A stretch of 64,000 bases of DNA from Streptomyces venezuelae (GCF_008642335.1 NZ_CP029191.1:6076001-6140000); one strand, 5' to 3'. Shown: positions 38,202 to 49,811, numbered from the stretch's first letter. The notes: generated by a model from the sequence alone, not told the origin. Numbers and translations: made by a program.

Positions 38202-38228
38202 GGCAAGAGGTGGGTTTTCCCTCTTGCC
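38202..38228. other. Strong hairpin between helR and the iron-boxed acetyltransferase gene
   Basis: GGCAAGAGG and CCTCTTGCC are perfect 9-bp arms around a 9-base loop. It lies upstream of both divergent genes, so an ordinary terminator role is not obvious. It could insulate the two promoters from each other's transcription, or act as a protein site. Confidence 0.55.
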
Positions 38229-38322
38229 TTTGTTGTGTCCGGACGGGATGTCCGACCCGCCCCTTCTTCAAGTTCCTTCCTCCCTGGCCCTGGCCGTTCT
38301 GTGCCGACTGGACTCGATAGTT

Positions 38323-38342
38323 AGGTAAGGCTAGCCTTACCT
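38323..38342 (+). promoter_or_regulatory. Iron box upstream of the argA-like gene
   Basis: AGGTAAGGCTAGCCTTACCT is a perfect 20-bp palindrome of iron-box type, preceded by TT. It lies 56 bp upstream of the acetyltransferase start and is the most symmetrical box in the window. Confidence 0.88.
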
Positions 38343-38398
38343 CGCCAGTTCGATCGTGGACCATCGTGAACCATCGTGGAACCGAGGAAGGTACAGCC

Positions 38399-38944
38399 TT
38401 GATCACGGCTACGCCGCGCCCTGCCCCGCTGCGCGAACTCCCCGCGCACGAATTCTCCGCGGGAGCACCCTCCAGGGTGCCCGTCGTGCGCCCGGCCCGT
38501 GCGGAGGACGCCGCCGAACTCGCCGCCCTCTCCCGGCCCTTCGTGCGCTCCGGTGCGCTGCGCGAGAGGCCCGCGTCGGTCTACGCCGACCATGCCGCCG
38601 ACTTCCTCGTCATGGCCGAACCCGGTGGCACCCTCGAAGGCTGCGTGGGCCTGCGGGTGCATCCGGCCGACCCGGCGGAGGGCCGTGGCCCCGCGGGCGT
38701 TCTCTACAACTTCTGCGTGGCAGGGCACCGGCAGGGCCGCGGCGTGGGCGCCGGGCTCATGCGCGCCGTACTGGCCGTCGCTCGCGCCAAGTCGCTCGGG
38801 GCGCTCTTCACGGCGACGACCGGCGGGGGAGACCTGTTCCTCCGGTACGGGTTCGCCCCCGCGGCCGTGCGGACGGCGCCGTCGGCGTGGGCGGGCTCCC
38901 TCGACCCGCGGCGCAACGCGCGGATTCTCGCCAGGAGTCTGTGA
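38399..38944 (+). CDS. ArgA-type N-acetylglutamate synthase (GNAT), iron-boxed
   Basis: A 181-residue GNAT acetyltransferase. The body matches the catalytic domain of ArgA: ALSRPFVRSGALRERP near residue 43, an acetyl-CoA loop in HRQGRGVGAGLM near 113, and FLRYGFAPAAV near 150. It should make N-acetylglutamate, the first step of ornithine synthesis. The TTG at 38399 has GAGGAAGG seven bases upstream; the GTG at 38366 lacks a site. It sits directly behind an iron box and converges on the argCJB operon, so I infer a role in ornithine supply for the siderophore. A generic GNAT activity is the alternative. Confidence 0.8.
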   Translation: MITATPRPAPLRELPAHEFSAGAPSRVPVVRPARAEDAAELAALSRPFVRSGALRERPASVYADHAADFLVMAEPGGTLEGCVGLRVHPADPAEGRGPAGVLYNFCVAGHRQGRGVGAGLMRAVLAVARAKSLGALFTATTGGGDLFLRYGFAPAAVRTAPSAWAGSLDPRRNARILARSL

Positions 38945-38996
38945 GGTCCAAGGACCTCGTGCGGCCAAGGACTGCGTGAGGCCAGGCACTTCGTAG

Positions 38997-39048
38997 GTGC
39001 AGGCAGTGCAGGCAGTGCAGGCAGTGCAGGCAGTGCAGGCAGTGCAGG
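38997..39048. repeat. 9-bp minisatellite GTGCAGGCA, five exact copies plus a partial
   Basis: Five exact head-to-tail copies run from 38997 to 39041, with a sixth partial copy to 39048. The array ends at the base before the argB stop codon (minus strand). It fills much of the gap between the convergent acetyltransferase and argB genes. The copy number is likely to vary between strains. Confidence 0.95.
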
Positions 39049-39906
39049 TCAGACGGTGCACTCGTCGTGTTCGGCGCTCTCATCACGCTCGACGACCTCG
39101 TCGAGCACCACGGTCGTGCCGGGACTCGTCTCGCCGAGTACGCCGCTCAGCACCGCGTGCCGCACCCGGCCGTCGAGCACGTGCGCCATGCGCACACCGC
39201 CGCGGACGGCCCGCAGGCAACCCTCCATCTTCGGCAGCATCCCGCTGGCGAGCCCCGGCAGCAGCTCGTCCAGCTCGTCGGCCGTGAGGCGCTCGATCAC
39301 CTCGGTGCTGCGCGGCCAGTCCGCGTACAGACCCTCGACATCCGTGAGCATCACGAGGCGTTCGGCGTCGAGGGCCACGGCGAGCGCCGACGCGGCGAGG
39401 TCGGCGTTGACGTTGTAGACCTGGCCGTCCTCGCCGCGTGCCACGGGGGAGACGACGGGGATGTGGCCCTGCTCCAGGAGCGTGCGCACTGTCCCCGGAT
39501 TCACCTTCACGACGTCTCCGACGAGACCTATGTCCACCGGCCGGTCGTCCACCCAGGCGGCCCGCCGTACGGCCGTCATCGTGTGTGCGTCCTCGCCCGT
39601 CATGCCGACGGCGAAGGGGCCGTGCGCGTTGATGTGGCCGACCAGTTCGCGCTGGACCCGGCCGGTCAGCACCATGCGGACCACCTCCATCGTCTCCGGA
39701 GTGGTCACCCGCAGGCCCGCCGCGAACCGCGTCTCCAGGCCGAGCCGGTCGAGCATCGCGTTGATCTGCGGCCCGCCTCCGTGGACGACGACGGGGCGCA
39801 GACCGGCCCGCCACAGCTCCACGACGTCCTGGGCGAACGCCCGCTGCAGATCCGCGTCCACCATGGCGTGCCCACCGAACTTGACGACGACGACGCTGCC
39901 TCGCAT
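39049..39906 (-). CDS. argB: N-acetylglutamate kinase lacking the N-terminal helix
   Basis: A 285-residue amino-acid kinase. The nucleotide motif [11 protein letters not shown] starts at residue 4, HGGGPQ lies near 50, and GMLPKMEGC near 230. It phosphorylates N-acetylglutamate. Arginine-inhibited hexameric family members carry about 20 extra residues (an EALPW-type helix) before the first strand; here only 3-4 residues precede it, or about 11 if the GTG at 39927 is used. Loss of arginine inhibition is inferred. The ATG has AGAGG five bases upstream; the GTG overlaps the argJ stop (GTGA) but has no ribosome site. It is the third gene of the argCJB operon. Confidence 0.92.
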   Translation of the reverse strand: MRGSVVVVKFGGHAMVDADLQRAFAQDVVELWRAGLRPVVVHGGGPQINAMLDRLGLETRFAAGLRVTTPETMEVVRMVLTGRVQRELVGHINAHGPFAVGMTGEDAHTMTAVRRAAWVDDRPVDIGLVGDVVKVNPGTVRTLLEQGHIPVVSPVARGEDGQVYNVNADLAASALAVALDAERLVMLTDVEGLYADWPRSTEVIERLTADELDELLPGLASGMLPKMEGCLRAVRGGVRMAHVLDGRVRHAVLSGVLGETSPGTTVVLDEVVERDESAEHDECTV

Positions 39907-39923
39907 GTGTGCCTCTACTCCGT

Positions 39924-42227
<2,304 letters not shown>

Positions 42228-42321
42228 TTAAGTCCGGTGGCTGTTCGCGGGTTGGCGTGCCCCTGATCGGGGTTATCCACAGGGTGAACCGGAACCCGGC
42301 GCTTCGCGGGAGAGTCGGCGC

Positions 42322-43755
42322 ATGACGAACCACAGCGAAGCAGCGGGTCAGTTCGAGCCCGACAGTTCCGTCCATGCCGACAGCGTCGTCGCCCGCCCCG
42401 GGAACGCGGGCGACCCGTTCGGGCAGCCGGTGGTCACGCTCCGCACGCCGGCCGAACTGGCGGACGCGTTGCCGTACTTGCTCGGGTTCAGGCCCGAGGA
42501 GAGCATCGTGCTCATCGCCCTGCACGGAGAGCGGGGCCGGTTCGGCGGCCGCGTGCGCCTCGGCGTTCCCGAGCGGGCGGAGGACTGGCCGTGCGTCGCG
42601 GAGCAGCTGGCCCAGTGCCTGGTGGGCGGCTCCGCGCGGAGGGGCGAGCGGCCCGACGGCATCGTCGCGTTCCTCTGCCAGGATCCCGTCGGCGCGGAGA
42701 CGGGACGGCAGGTCGTGGAGCGGCTGCGCCCGCTGGCGCAGGAGCTGCGCACGGCGTGCGGCCGCCTGGACGTGCCCGTCTTCGAGGTCGTGTGCATCTC
42801 GCAGGACCGCTTCTGGACCTACTGCTGCCCGGACGTCCGCTGCTGTCCGCCGGAAGGCATCCCCCTGCTCAGGCCGGGCACCTCGGTCCTGGCCGCCGCG
42901 GCGACGTACATGGGGGTGCGGGCCACCGCCACGCAGAGCGAGATCCGGGGACGGCTCACCCCGTGGGAGACCGCGGCGGCTGCGGATCAGGAGCGAGCGC
43001 TCGACGCGGCGAGCGTCGAACTGCTTCCCAGGATGCTGCGCGAAGCGGAATGCGACGGGGACCGTGACACGGACTCGCGCGAGGTGAGCGACGAGACGAG
43101 CCGCGAGGTGTGCGACGAAGAACAGGGCGTCGGCGTCGCCTCGGAGACGCTCGACCTGGCGCGCCGGATCATGGCGCGTCTCGAAGCGGCGCCCCCGGCA
43201 CCCGGCGACATCCTCGACGCCGACAACAGGGACGACGAACTGATCGCGCACGACGAGGCGGCCGCGCTCATCTTCGGGCTCCAGGTCCGCACGACCCGAG
43301 ACCGCGCGGCGGAGTGGATGGAGGGGAGCGAGGGGCCGCCCGCGCTGCGCCTCTGGAGGGCCCTGTCCCGGCGCTGCGTCGGGGCGTACGCGGAGTACGC
43401 CGCCGCGCCACTCGCCCTCGCCGGCTGGGTCGCCTGGTCGCTCGGCGACCTCGCGGAAGGTCAGGAGGCCCTGGACATGGCGCTGGTCGCCGACCCCCGG
43501 TACGCCTTCGCGCTGCTCCTCAACCAGGCCTGCAACGACGACCTGGACCCCGAGTCGATCCGCCGCTGCCTGCGACGGAAGCGCGAGGCCCGCGACGACG
43601 TCGCACCTCGGCGCCGCCGTCGCCGTCGGACGCGTACGGCGAGCGAGGCTTCCCGGCGCACCGCGAGCGAGGCTTCCCGGGCGCCCGGGAGCCCGGCCAG
43701 GGGCCCGCAGCAAGGCCGCCGCCCGGGCCGCCGCATCGCGAAGGACACCCGATGA
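42322..43755 (+). CDS. DUF4192 domain-containing protein
   Basis: A 477-residue protein matching the DUF4192 family of actinobacteria, whose function is unknown. TPAELADALPYLLGFRPEESIVLIALHG at residues 41-68 is split by the typical family pattern, and Cys-rich CCPDVRCCPPEG follows near residue 174. About 60 basic and Ser-rich residues at the C-terminus look disordered and partly repeated (RTASEASR occurs twice). GGGAGA lies eight bases before the ATG. It appears to be the first core-chromosome gene right of the island. Confidence 0.88.
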   Translation: MTNHSEAAGQFEPDSSVHADSVVARPGNAGDPFGQPVVTLRTPAELADALPYLLGFRPEESIVLIALHGERGRFGGRVRLGVPERAEDWPCVAEQLAQCLVGGSARRGERPDGIVAFLCQDPVGAETGRQVVERLRPLAQELRTACGRLDVPVFEVVCISQDRFWTYCCPDVRCCPPEGIPLLRPGTSVLAAAATYMGVRATATQSEIRGRLTPWETAAAADQERALDAASVELLPRMLREAECDGDRDTDSREVSDETSREVCDEEQGVGVASETLDLARRIMARLEAAPPAPGDILDADNRDDELIAHDEAAALIFGLQVRTTRDRAAEWMEGSEGPPALRLWRALSRRCVGAYAEYAAAPLALAGWVAWSLGDLAEGQEALDMALVADPRYAFALLLNQACNDDLDPESIRRCLRRKREARDDVAPRRRRRRRTRTASEASRRTASEASRAPGSPARGPQQGRRPGRRIAKDTR

Positions 43756-43867
43756 CCGCACAAGCTGTGGGCCACATGGTCGGCTTCGTCCGGGCAGGCG
43801 TGACTTGGCGCAGGGTCTGCCCGTTCACCTGAGTGGCGGTACCCGGCCGTGTCGCACCGCCGATTCA

Positions 43868-43960
43868 CACGCACGACAGACACCGCAGACACGCAGACCG
43901 CCAGACACGCAGACCGATATACACGCAGACACGCAGACACCGTGCAGGCACCGCAGACAA
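43868..43960. repeat. Degenerate CAGACACGCAGAC repeats
   Basis: The leader before the debranching-like gene is made of irregular copies of CAGACACGCAGAC and CAGACACCG. The base composition is A/C-rich and unlike its surroundings. No function is evident; it lies inside the 222-bp intergenic gap. Confidence 0.6.
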
Positions 43961-43977
43961 CGCAAAAGAAGCTGCCC

Positions 43978-46050
43978 ATGTCTCTTCCCGCCCCGTCTTC
44001 TGTCGGACGACCCCCGTCGTCCCGGCCTACACGCCCGTCGCCGCCCACACCCCCGCCCTCACCCTCATCCTCACCGGCCGTGGCGCCTGAGCCGCGCCGT
44101 GTCCGCGAACTCCCGCCCGCGCACACCGCACTGATCTGCGTCGCCCTGCCCGCCCTCGCGATCTCGACCGACCAGGGGCAGCTGACCGGCCGAGGTCTGG
44201 AGGGCTTCTACCGCGCGGGTCGCCGGACCCTGTCCCGCTGCCAGGTACGGGTGGCGGGGCGGGACCCGGTCGCCGTACAGGCGCGCATGCTCTCCGCGGA
44301 CAGCGCCCGGTTCGTCGCGACGCTCCGGCTGTCGACGGACGGCGGTCCCGACCCGGAGGTCGTCGTCGAGCGGATCCGGCACGCGGACGGCACGGAGCGG
44401 ATCACCTTGCACAGTGCGTCGGGGCGGCCCCTGCGGCTGCCCCTCGAGGTCGCGCTCGGCACGGACCTCGCGGAGGTGGGCGCGGTCGCCTCGGGCCGGG
44501 CTGGACCCGAACTGCCCGCCAGCGTGCACGACTCCGGCATGCGGTGGTCCTCCGCCGCGGCCCACTGCGTCGTCACGGCCGACCCCGCGCCCGCGGACGC
44601 CCTGGCCTCCGCGGGACTGCTGCGCTGGGAGGTGGACCTGCCGCCGGGCACCTCCCGAAGCGTAGAACTCAGGGTGCGGCCCGACGGCGCGGGACCGGTC
44701 CGCGCCGCGGGACGCGGTGCGATGCGCCCGGCCAACGGGGCACGGGCGACCGGCGACGACCCGAGGGTCCAGCCGCTCCTCGCCCGCTCCGTCGAGGATC
44801 TGCAGGCACTGCTGCTCCGGGATCCCGGGCATCCGTCCGACATGTATCCGGCCGCGGGCGCGCCGTGGCGCTGCGGACTCGCACCGGCCGAGGCGCTGGC
44901 CGCCGCCCGTATGGCACTGCCGCTCGGCACCCGTATCGCCGCGGGCACGCTGCGCACGCTGGCCCGCGGCCAGCTCGGGGGCCCGGGGTCCCGGTCGGGC
45001 CTGATCCCGGGTCCGCTGCGTGACGCGGGCCCCCATCTGCCGCCCGGTTGCACGGGCACCGAGGCGACCCTGCTCTTCCCGGTGCTGCTCGCGGAAGCCC
45101 GGCGCTGGGGGCTTTCCGCGCAGGAGGTCGAGGAGCTGCTGCCCGCGGCGGAACGGTGCCTGCGATGGCTGCACACCGCCATCGGTGACGGCGTCTTCTT
45201 GTCCGACGTCCACCGGTCGGGGGTCGCGCGCGCCGAGGTCCAGGCGCACGCGCATCGAGCGGCGCTGCTCGGCGCGGACCTGCTCGCCGCGCACGGCCGC
45301 GCGGATTCCCTGGGGCTGCGCCAGTGGGCGGCCCGGTTGCGGTCCGCCTTCCAGGAACAGTTCTGGGTGGACGACCGGGCGGGTGGCAGGCCGGCCGCCG
45401 CGCGTCTGGCCGACGGAAGGCTCGTGCCGCACCTCACCGCAGGCGCGGCCCACCTCCTGGACACCGGTCTGCTCGGCTTGGGCACGCTCGCCCCAGGACT
45501 GCTCGACAAGGTCAGGACCGAGCAGCTCGCCCGGCTCTTCGGCGGGCCCGTCATGGACTCCGGCTGGGGGCTGCGCAGCCTGGGGGCGAAGGAAGTCGCG
45601 TACAACCCGTTCGGGCACAGGGGTGGGGCGGTCCGCGTGCACGAGACGGCGGTCGCCCTCACCGGGCTCGCGGCTGCCGGGTACGAGAAGGAGGCGAGCT
45701 CGCTCCTGCGCGGCCTGTTGTCCGCTGCCGAGTGCTTCGGCCACCGGCTGCCCGAGATGTACGCGGGGGAGCAGCGCACGGAAGGCGCGGCTCCGCTGCC
45801 GCACCCGGCGGCCTGCCGCCCGGCCGCCACCGCCGCGGCCGCAGGGGTGCACGTCCTCACCGCGCTCGCCGGGATCCGGCCGGACGCACCCGCGGGCACG
45901 GTGAAGCTCGCTCCGATGCGCAGCGCCCCGCTGGGCGAGCTGGGTCTCAGCGGGCTGAGCGTCGCCGGAGCACCGTTCTCCGTACGGGTGAGCCGGCTCG
46001 GCCTCGCCATGGTCGAGGAGGCGGCCGACAGGCTGCAGTTGGGGGTATGA
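43978..46050 (+). CDS. Glycogen-debranching-like protein (GDE N-terminal-type plus six-hairpin glycosidase fold)
   Basis: A 690-residue protein. After about 45 Pro/Ser-rich residues, an N-terminal beta domain contains ISTDQGQLTGRGLEGFYRAGRRTLS, read in pieces as the hallmark of GDE_N-type proteins. The C-terminal half is an alpha-helical barrel with PGCTGTEATLLFPVLLAEARRW near 365. It may act on alpha-glucans, but catalytic residues are not certain to me. The ATG at 43978 is chosen because upstream sequence is repeat DNA; the ribosome site AAGAAG is weak. Confidence 0.75.
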   Translation: MSLPAPSSVGRPPSSRPTRPSPPTPPPSPSSSPAVAPEPRRVRELPPAHTALICVALPALAISTDQGQLTGRGLEGFYRAGRRTLSRCQVRVAGRDPVAVQARMLSADSARFVATLRLSTDGGPDPEVVVERIRHADGTERITLHSASGRPLRLPLEVALGTDLAEVGAVASGRAGPELPASVHDSGMRWSSAAAHCVVTADPAPADALASAGLLRWEVDLPPGTSRSVELRVRPDGAGPVRAAGRGAMRPANGARATGDDPRVQPLLARSVEDLQALLLRDPGHPSDMYPAAGAPWRCGLAPAEALAAARMALPLGTRIAAGTLRTLARGQLGGPGSRSGLIPGPLRDAGPHLPPGCTGTEATLLFPVLLAEARRWGLSAQEVEELLPAAERCLRWLHTAIGDGVFLSDVHRSGVARAEVQAHAHRAALLGADLLAAHGRADSLGLRQWAARLRSAFQEQFWVDDRAGGRPAAARLADGRLVPHLTAGAAHLLDTGLLGLGTLAPGLLDKVRTEQLARLFGGPVMDSGWGLRSLGAKEVAYNPFGHRGGAVRVHETAVALTGLAAAGYEKEASSLLRGLLSAAECFGHRLPEMYAGEQRTEGAAPLPHPAACRPAATAAAAGVHVLTALAGIRPDAPAGTVKLAPMRSAPLGELGLSGLSVAGAPFSVRVSRLGLAMVEEAADRLQLGV

Positions 46051-46162
46051 CCATGTCCCACGTACAGCGTTGGCGCACGGACGAACGGACCCGCGCACCC
46101 GGCGACCCGGGCGGCGAAACGACGGGAAGCAACTGGACGGCAATGGGCGAAGGAGGTGTTTA

Positions 46163-46177
46163 TCGTCAAGCAGACGA
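46163..46177 (+). promoter_or_regulatory. Inverted repeat before the Nudix regulator gene
   Basis: TCGTC-AAGCA-GACGA lies 13 bp upstream of the inferred start. NrtR-type regulators often bind palindromes near their own promoters, so this could be an autoregulatory site. The evidence is the repeat alone. Confidence 0.4.
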
Positions 46178-46190
46178 CTATGATCGCGGC

Positions 46191-46952
46191 ATGTCGCCCT
46201 ACGACCCGTCGGCCTTCCCGCCCTTCGCTGTCACCGTCGACCTGGTCGTGCTGACCGTGCGCCGGCACGCGCTCTGTGCGCTGGCCGTGCGGCGCGGCGA
46301 GCAGCCGTTCCAGGGACGTTGGGCGCTGCCCGGAGGGTTCGTACGCGCGGATGAGGACCTGTCGTCGGCGGCGGCGCGTGAACTGAGCGAGGAGACGGGC
46401 CTGTGCGCGCACGCGCCCGACGCCCCGGCGCAGGCCAACGGAGCGCACCTCGAACAGCTCGGCACGTACGGCGACCCGAAGCGCGACCCCCGTATGCGTG
46501 TGGTCAGCGTCGCCCACCTCGCGCTCGCCCCGGACCTGCCGGCGCCGCGCGCCGGTGGCGACGCGAACAGCGCCCGCTGGGCCCCGGTTGAGGCCCTGCT
46601 CAAGCAGGGTGGCTACGGCCGCGACGACGAACAGGCCGCCCCCCTGGCCTTCGACCACGCCCAGATCCTCGCGGACGGCGTCGAGCGCGCCCGCTCCAAG
46701 ATCGAGTATTCCTCGCTGGCCACGGCCTTCTGCCCGCCGGAGTTCACCGTCGGCGAGCTGCGGCGCGTGTACGAAGCCGTCTGGGGCGTCGTCCTCGACC
46801 CGCGCAACTTCCACCGCAAGGTCACCGGCACCCCGGGCTTCCTCGTGCCCACCGGCGGGACCACCACCCGCCAGGGCGGACGCCCCGCCCAACTGTTCCG
46901 CGCGGGCGGCGCCACGCTCCTCAACCCACCGATGCTGCGCCCCGAGGTCTGA
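46191..46952 (+). CDS. NrtR-like transcriptional regulator (Nudix domain plus winged helix)
   Basis: A 253-residue protein. The N-terminal Nudix domain has [30 protein letters not shown], in pieces a nearly full Nudix box (GX5EX7REUXEEXGU) with substitutions. The C-terminal winged helix has FTVGELRRVYEAVWG and DPRNFHRKV, the NrtR signature. NrtR proteins sense ADP-ribose and control NAD metabolism genes. No NAD gene is adjacent, so targets are unknown. The ATG at 46191 lacks a close ribosome site; an in-frame ATG at 46143 precedes an AAGGAGG and an inverted repeat. Confidence 0.82.
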   Translation: MSPYDPSAFPPFAVTVDLVVLTVRRHALCALAVRRGEQPFQGRWALPGGFVRADEDLSSAAARELSEETGLCAHAPDAPAQANGAHLEQLGTYGDPKRDPRMRVVSVAHLALAPDLPAPRAGGDANSARWAPVEALLKQGGYGRDDEQAAPLAFDHAQILADGVERARSKIEYSSLATAFCPPEFTVGELRRVYEAVWGVVLDPRNFHRKVTGTPGFLVPTGGTTTRQGGRPAQLFRAGGATLLNPPMLRPEV

Positions 46953-46981
46953 AACCCGCCGACGCTGTGCCCGAGGTCTGA
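46924..46981 (+). repeat. Imperfect direct duplication at the Nudix gene 3' end
   Basis: The last codons and stop (ending CCCGAGGTCTGA, 46952) are repeated immediately downstream, ending again in GCCCGAGGTCTGA. The two copies of about 28 bp differ at a few positions. Confidence 0.7.
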
Positions 46982-47126
46982 CGCACTGGACACCAGTGAC
47001 CCACGCCCTGACCGAAAAGCCGCAAATGTCGCGTTATCTTGCTGCAGTACCCACGGGGTTCGTCCGTCCCCGATCCGGCGGACGGGCCCCGGCCGCCGAG
47101 CGGTCGCACATCCTGCGAGAGAAGCG

Positions 47127-49811
47127 ATGATCCAGGCCATCGGACTGACCAGCAATCCCCGCCAGGAGCTCCCGCCCGCCGTCGAGGACGTGTCCTTCGA
47201 GGCACGCACTGGCCGTGTCACGGCACTGCTCGACGCCGAGCCGATCGGCACGACCACGGCGCTGCGGTTGATGCTCGAACTCCAACAGGGCCGGGGCGTC
47301 ACGTACTTCAGAGGCCGCCCCCTGCACCGGATCGCCCACCCCTCGCGCGAGGTCGGTGTCCTCATGGGTGACGTCCCCGGCCACCCGGCGCGTTCGGTCC
47401 GCGGCCATCTGCGCATGCTGTGCGCGGCCGTGGGAGTGCCCGTCCTGCGCGCCGACGACGTCCTGGAGGCCGTCGGACTCGTCAGCCTCCGGGACGAGCG
47501 CCTCGGCACCCTCTCCCGCGGCATGGACCGGCGACTGGGTCTGGCCTGCGCGCTGCTCGCCGACCCCCACACGCTTGTCCTGGACAGGCCGGGCGAGGGC
47601 CTCTCGACCCGGGAGAGCGCCTGGCTGCACGGCATCCTGCGCGCCCACGCCTCCCAGGGCGGCACGGTCCTGTTCACCACGAACGATCCCAAGGAAGCGG
47701 CACGCACCGCCGACCGCGTCGTCACCCTGGACTCCGGACACCTGGTCGCCGACCAGGAGGCCGCGGACTTCGCACGCACCAGACTCCGCCCCCGCGTCGC
47801 CGTCCGAACCCCGCACGCCGCCCGCCTGGGCGCACTCCTCACCAAAGAGGCGCGCGCGGCACACCGCACGATCGAGGTCGTCAAAGAGGACGGCAACCGC
47901 CTCTCGGTCTACGGAAGCACGTGCGCCGACGTGGGCGAGACCGCGTACCGCCACGGAATCCTCATCCACCAACTCGCCACCGAAACCGGCGACACGGGCC
48001 CACGAACCCCTCCGGGCCCGGCGCCCCTGCCACATCGGACGCCTCCGACAAGCCAGACGCCTCCAACGCATGAGGCGCCCCCAGCGCATCAGACGAGCCC
48101 GACACGGGAGCCGAGCCCGAGGCACCCGACGAGCCCGACACACCCGACGACCCCAACCAGCCGGAGACACCAGCCGGACCCGCAGGGTCGGCCGGACCTG
48201 CAGGGTCGGCCGGACCTGCAGGGTCGGCCGGACCTGCAGGGTCGGCCGGACCAGCAGGGTGGTCGAGACCGCCCGGGTTGCCCGGGGCGGCAGGGCAGCC
48301 AGGACCGCGAGGATGGGCCGGACCAGCAGGCCGCCCAGGACCGTCCAGGTCACAAGGACTACCAGGGCGGCCCCCGGGACCACCAGGGCGGCCCCCGGGA
48401 CCACCAGGGCGGCTCGGCCCAGAAAGAACGGTCGAACCCCGCAGCCCCGCCCGGCCCGATCCCCGCCCCGGCTTCGGCCGCCGAGGCCGTCCCCGCGGTC
48501 ACCTGCGAAACCGCCACGGAAGCGCAGGCCCAATGTCACCCGGCTGACGACTCGCCCGGCGCCGACGCCGCAGGCGTGGCAGAAGCCACCTCCGAAGCCG
48601 TCTCCGACGCCCCCGGCGAAACCGCCGCCATGGCCCCACCGGCAGGAAGCGGCGACGACACGACGCCGCTCGACACGGTGCGGTCCGACCCCACGCCGCC
48701 CGACACCGAACCGCTCGACACAGTGCCGACCGACGCGGCGCTGCTGAACACGGCACCGTCCGACCCCGGGCCGCTCGACGCGGTGGCGCCCGGCGCGTTG
48801 CCGTCCGGCGCGTTGCCGTCCGAGGCCGCCCCGCCCAACCCGGCGCCGCCAGACACCGTCCCCCTCGACACCGGCACCCGCCCTCACCGCTCCCACACGC
48901 CGGCAGGGACCGGGACCTCGACCGCCCCCGAGGGCACAACCTCGGCGCCCGCGCACGCGCCCGCGCCCGTTTCCGCATCTGTGTCACCCCCCGCCCCGAC
49001 CTCGGCCTCCGCCCTCCCGCCTCCCATCACCGTCCGCGCCGGCAGAAGCCCCCTGCGCCCTCTGCGCTACGAAATCCGGCGCCTGCTGGGCGTCGGCACG
49101 GGCTACTTCACCCTGGCTGCCGTCCTCGCAACCTCCGTCCTCTTCTCCGTCTTCTTGGCGCGGTCCGGGCACACCCCCCAACCGCACCTGCTCGCCGCCT
49201 GGCCCCACGAACTGCCCCTGCCGCCCGCCGCCCTCGGCGCCGGGCTCCTCGGCGCCCTCGCCTTCGGCGACGAGTTCCGCCACCCCGCCCTCGCCGCGGA
49301 CCGTGGCACCGTCCCGCGCCGCCTCGGGCTGCTCGGCGCCAAACTCCTCGTCGCGGCCGCGACAGGGCTGCTCCTCAGCACTCTCGCGGTGCTCTCCGAC
49401 GCCGTTCTGCTCCACCTTGTATACGGAGAAGAACTCACGAAAGTTCCCGCCGACTGGCCATCTCTGACCGCCAGTTGGTACGCCTTGGTGACGGGGTGTG
49501 CCTGGGCCGGCGTGCTGGCCGCCGGAGTGTTCCGGTCCACGACCGCGGGCCTCGCCGCGGTGCTCGCCGTGCCTATCGTCGTCGTACCTCTCGTACAGAA
49601 GGCCGTCGAGGGACCAGCTGTGCGATCAGCCGTCGGGCTTCCGGCACGGCTCCGGGACCTCGCCCTGGTGCAGTGGCCGTTCGGCGCCGAGCGATATCTG
49701 GCCGCGGGAGTGCGCATGATCGCTCAACCCGTGGGCACCGCGCTGATGTTGTCGCTGACCGCTCTGCTCTGCGCATATCTGCTCACGGCGATGCGCACCA
49801 GAGTCCGATGA
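47127..49811 (+). CDS. Fused ABC ATPase-like/membrane protein with degenerate nucleotide site and long repetitive linker
   Basis: An 894-residue protein in three parts. Residues 1-210 are an ABC ATPase domain with a lost Walker A ([13 protein letters not shown] in place of GxxGxGKS/T), a loose signature (LSRGMDRR) and Walker [12 protein letters not shown]. Residues about 290-650 are a disordered linker rich in Pro, Thr and Asp, with exact repeats QGRPDL and DHQGGPR. Residues about 660-894 hold about six hydrophobic helices, like an ABC-2 permease. Without Walker A it may bind ATP poorly or serve as a scaffold. A strain-variable linker is likely. Confidence 0.8.
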   Translation: MIQAIGLTSNPRQELPPAVEDVSFEARTGRVTALLDAEPIGTTTALRLMLELQQGRGVTYFRGRPLHRIAHPSREVGVLMGDVPGHPARSVRGHLRMLCAAVGVPVLRADDVLEAVGLVSLRDERLGTLSRGMDRRLGLACALLADPHTLVLDRPGEGLSTRESAWLHGILRAHASQGGTVLFTTNDPKEAARTADRVVTLDSGHLVADQEAADFARTRLRPRVAVRTPHAARLGALLTKEARAAHRTIEVVKEDGNRLSVYGSTCADVGETAYRHGILIHQLATETGDTGPRTPPGPAPLPHRTPPTSQTPPTHEAPPAHQTSPTREPSPRHPTSPTHPTTPTSRRHQPDPQGRPDLQGRPDLQGRPDLQGRPDQQGGRDRPGCPGRQGSQDREDGPDQQAAQDRPGHKDYQGGPRDHQGGPRDHQGGSAQKERSNPAAPPGPIPAPASAAEAVPAVTCETATEAQAQCHPADDSPGADAAGVAEATSEAVSDAPGETAAMAPPAGSGDDTTPLDTVRSDPTPPDTEPLDTVPTDAALLNTAPSDPGPLDAVAPGALPSGALPSEAAPPNPAPPDTVPLDTGTRPHRSHTPAGTGTSTAPEGTTSAPAHAPAPVSASVSPPAPTSASALPPPITVRAGRSPLRPLRYEIRRLLGVGTGYFTLAAVLATSVLFSVFLARSGHTPQPHLLAAWPHELPLPPAALGAGLLGALAFGDEFRHPALAADRGTVPRRLGLLGAKLLVAAATGLLLSTLAVLSDAVLLHLVYGEELTKVPADWPSLTASWYALVTGCAWAGVLAAGVFRSTTAGLAAVLAVPIVVVPLVQKAVEGPAVRSAVGLPARLRDLALVQWPFGAERYLAAGVRMIAQPVGTALMLSLTALLCAYLLTAMRTRVR
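48181..48259 (+). repeat. 18-bp in-frame tandem repeat (CAGGGTCGGCCGGACCTG)
   Basis: Four and a half near-exact copies encode QGRPDL units ([12 protein letters not shown]...), ending in a diverged QGRPDQQ copy. The unit length keeps the reading frame, so copy number can change without breaking the protein. Confidence 0.9.
48366..48416 (+). repeat. 21-bp in-frame tandem repeat encoding DHQGGPR
   Basis: Two exact copies and a partial third of a 21-bp unit encode GPRDHQG-type sequence, downstream of the 18-bp array in the same linker. It is another frame-preserving repeat in the same gene. Confidence 0.8.

Noticed and set aside
38997..39048. DnaA-box or origin-like iterons
   Set aside because: The 9-bp unit is not TTGTCCACA-like, there is no replication gene nearby, and the region is a convergent gene gap.
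48181..48416. CRISPR-like regular repeats
   Set aside because: Units are contiguous 18-bp and 21-bp tandem repeats without spacers, in frame within a coding sequence.
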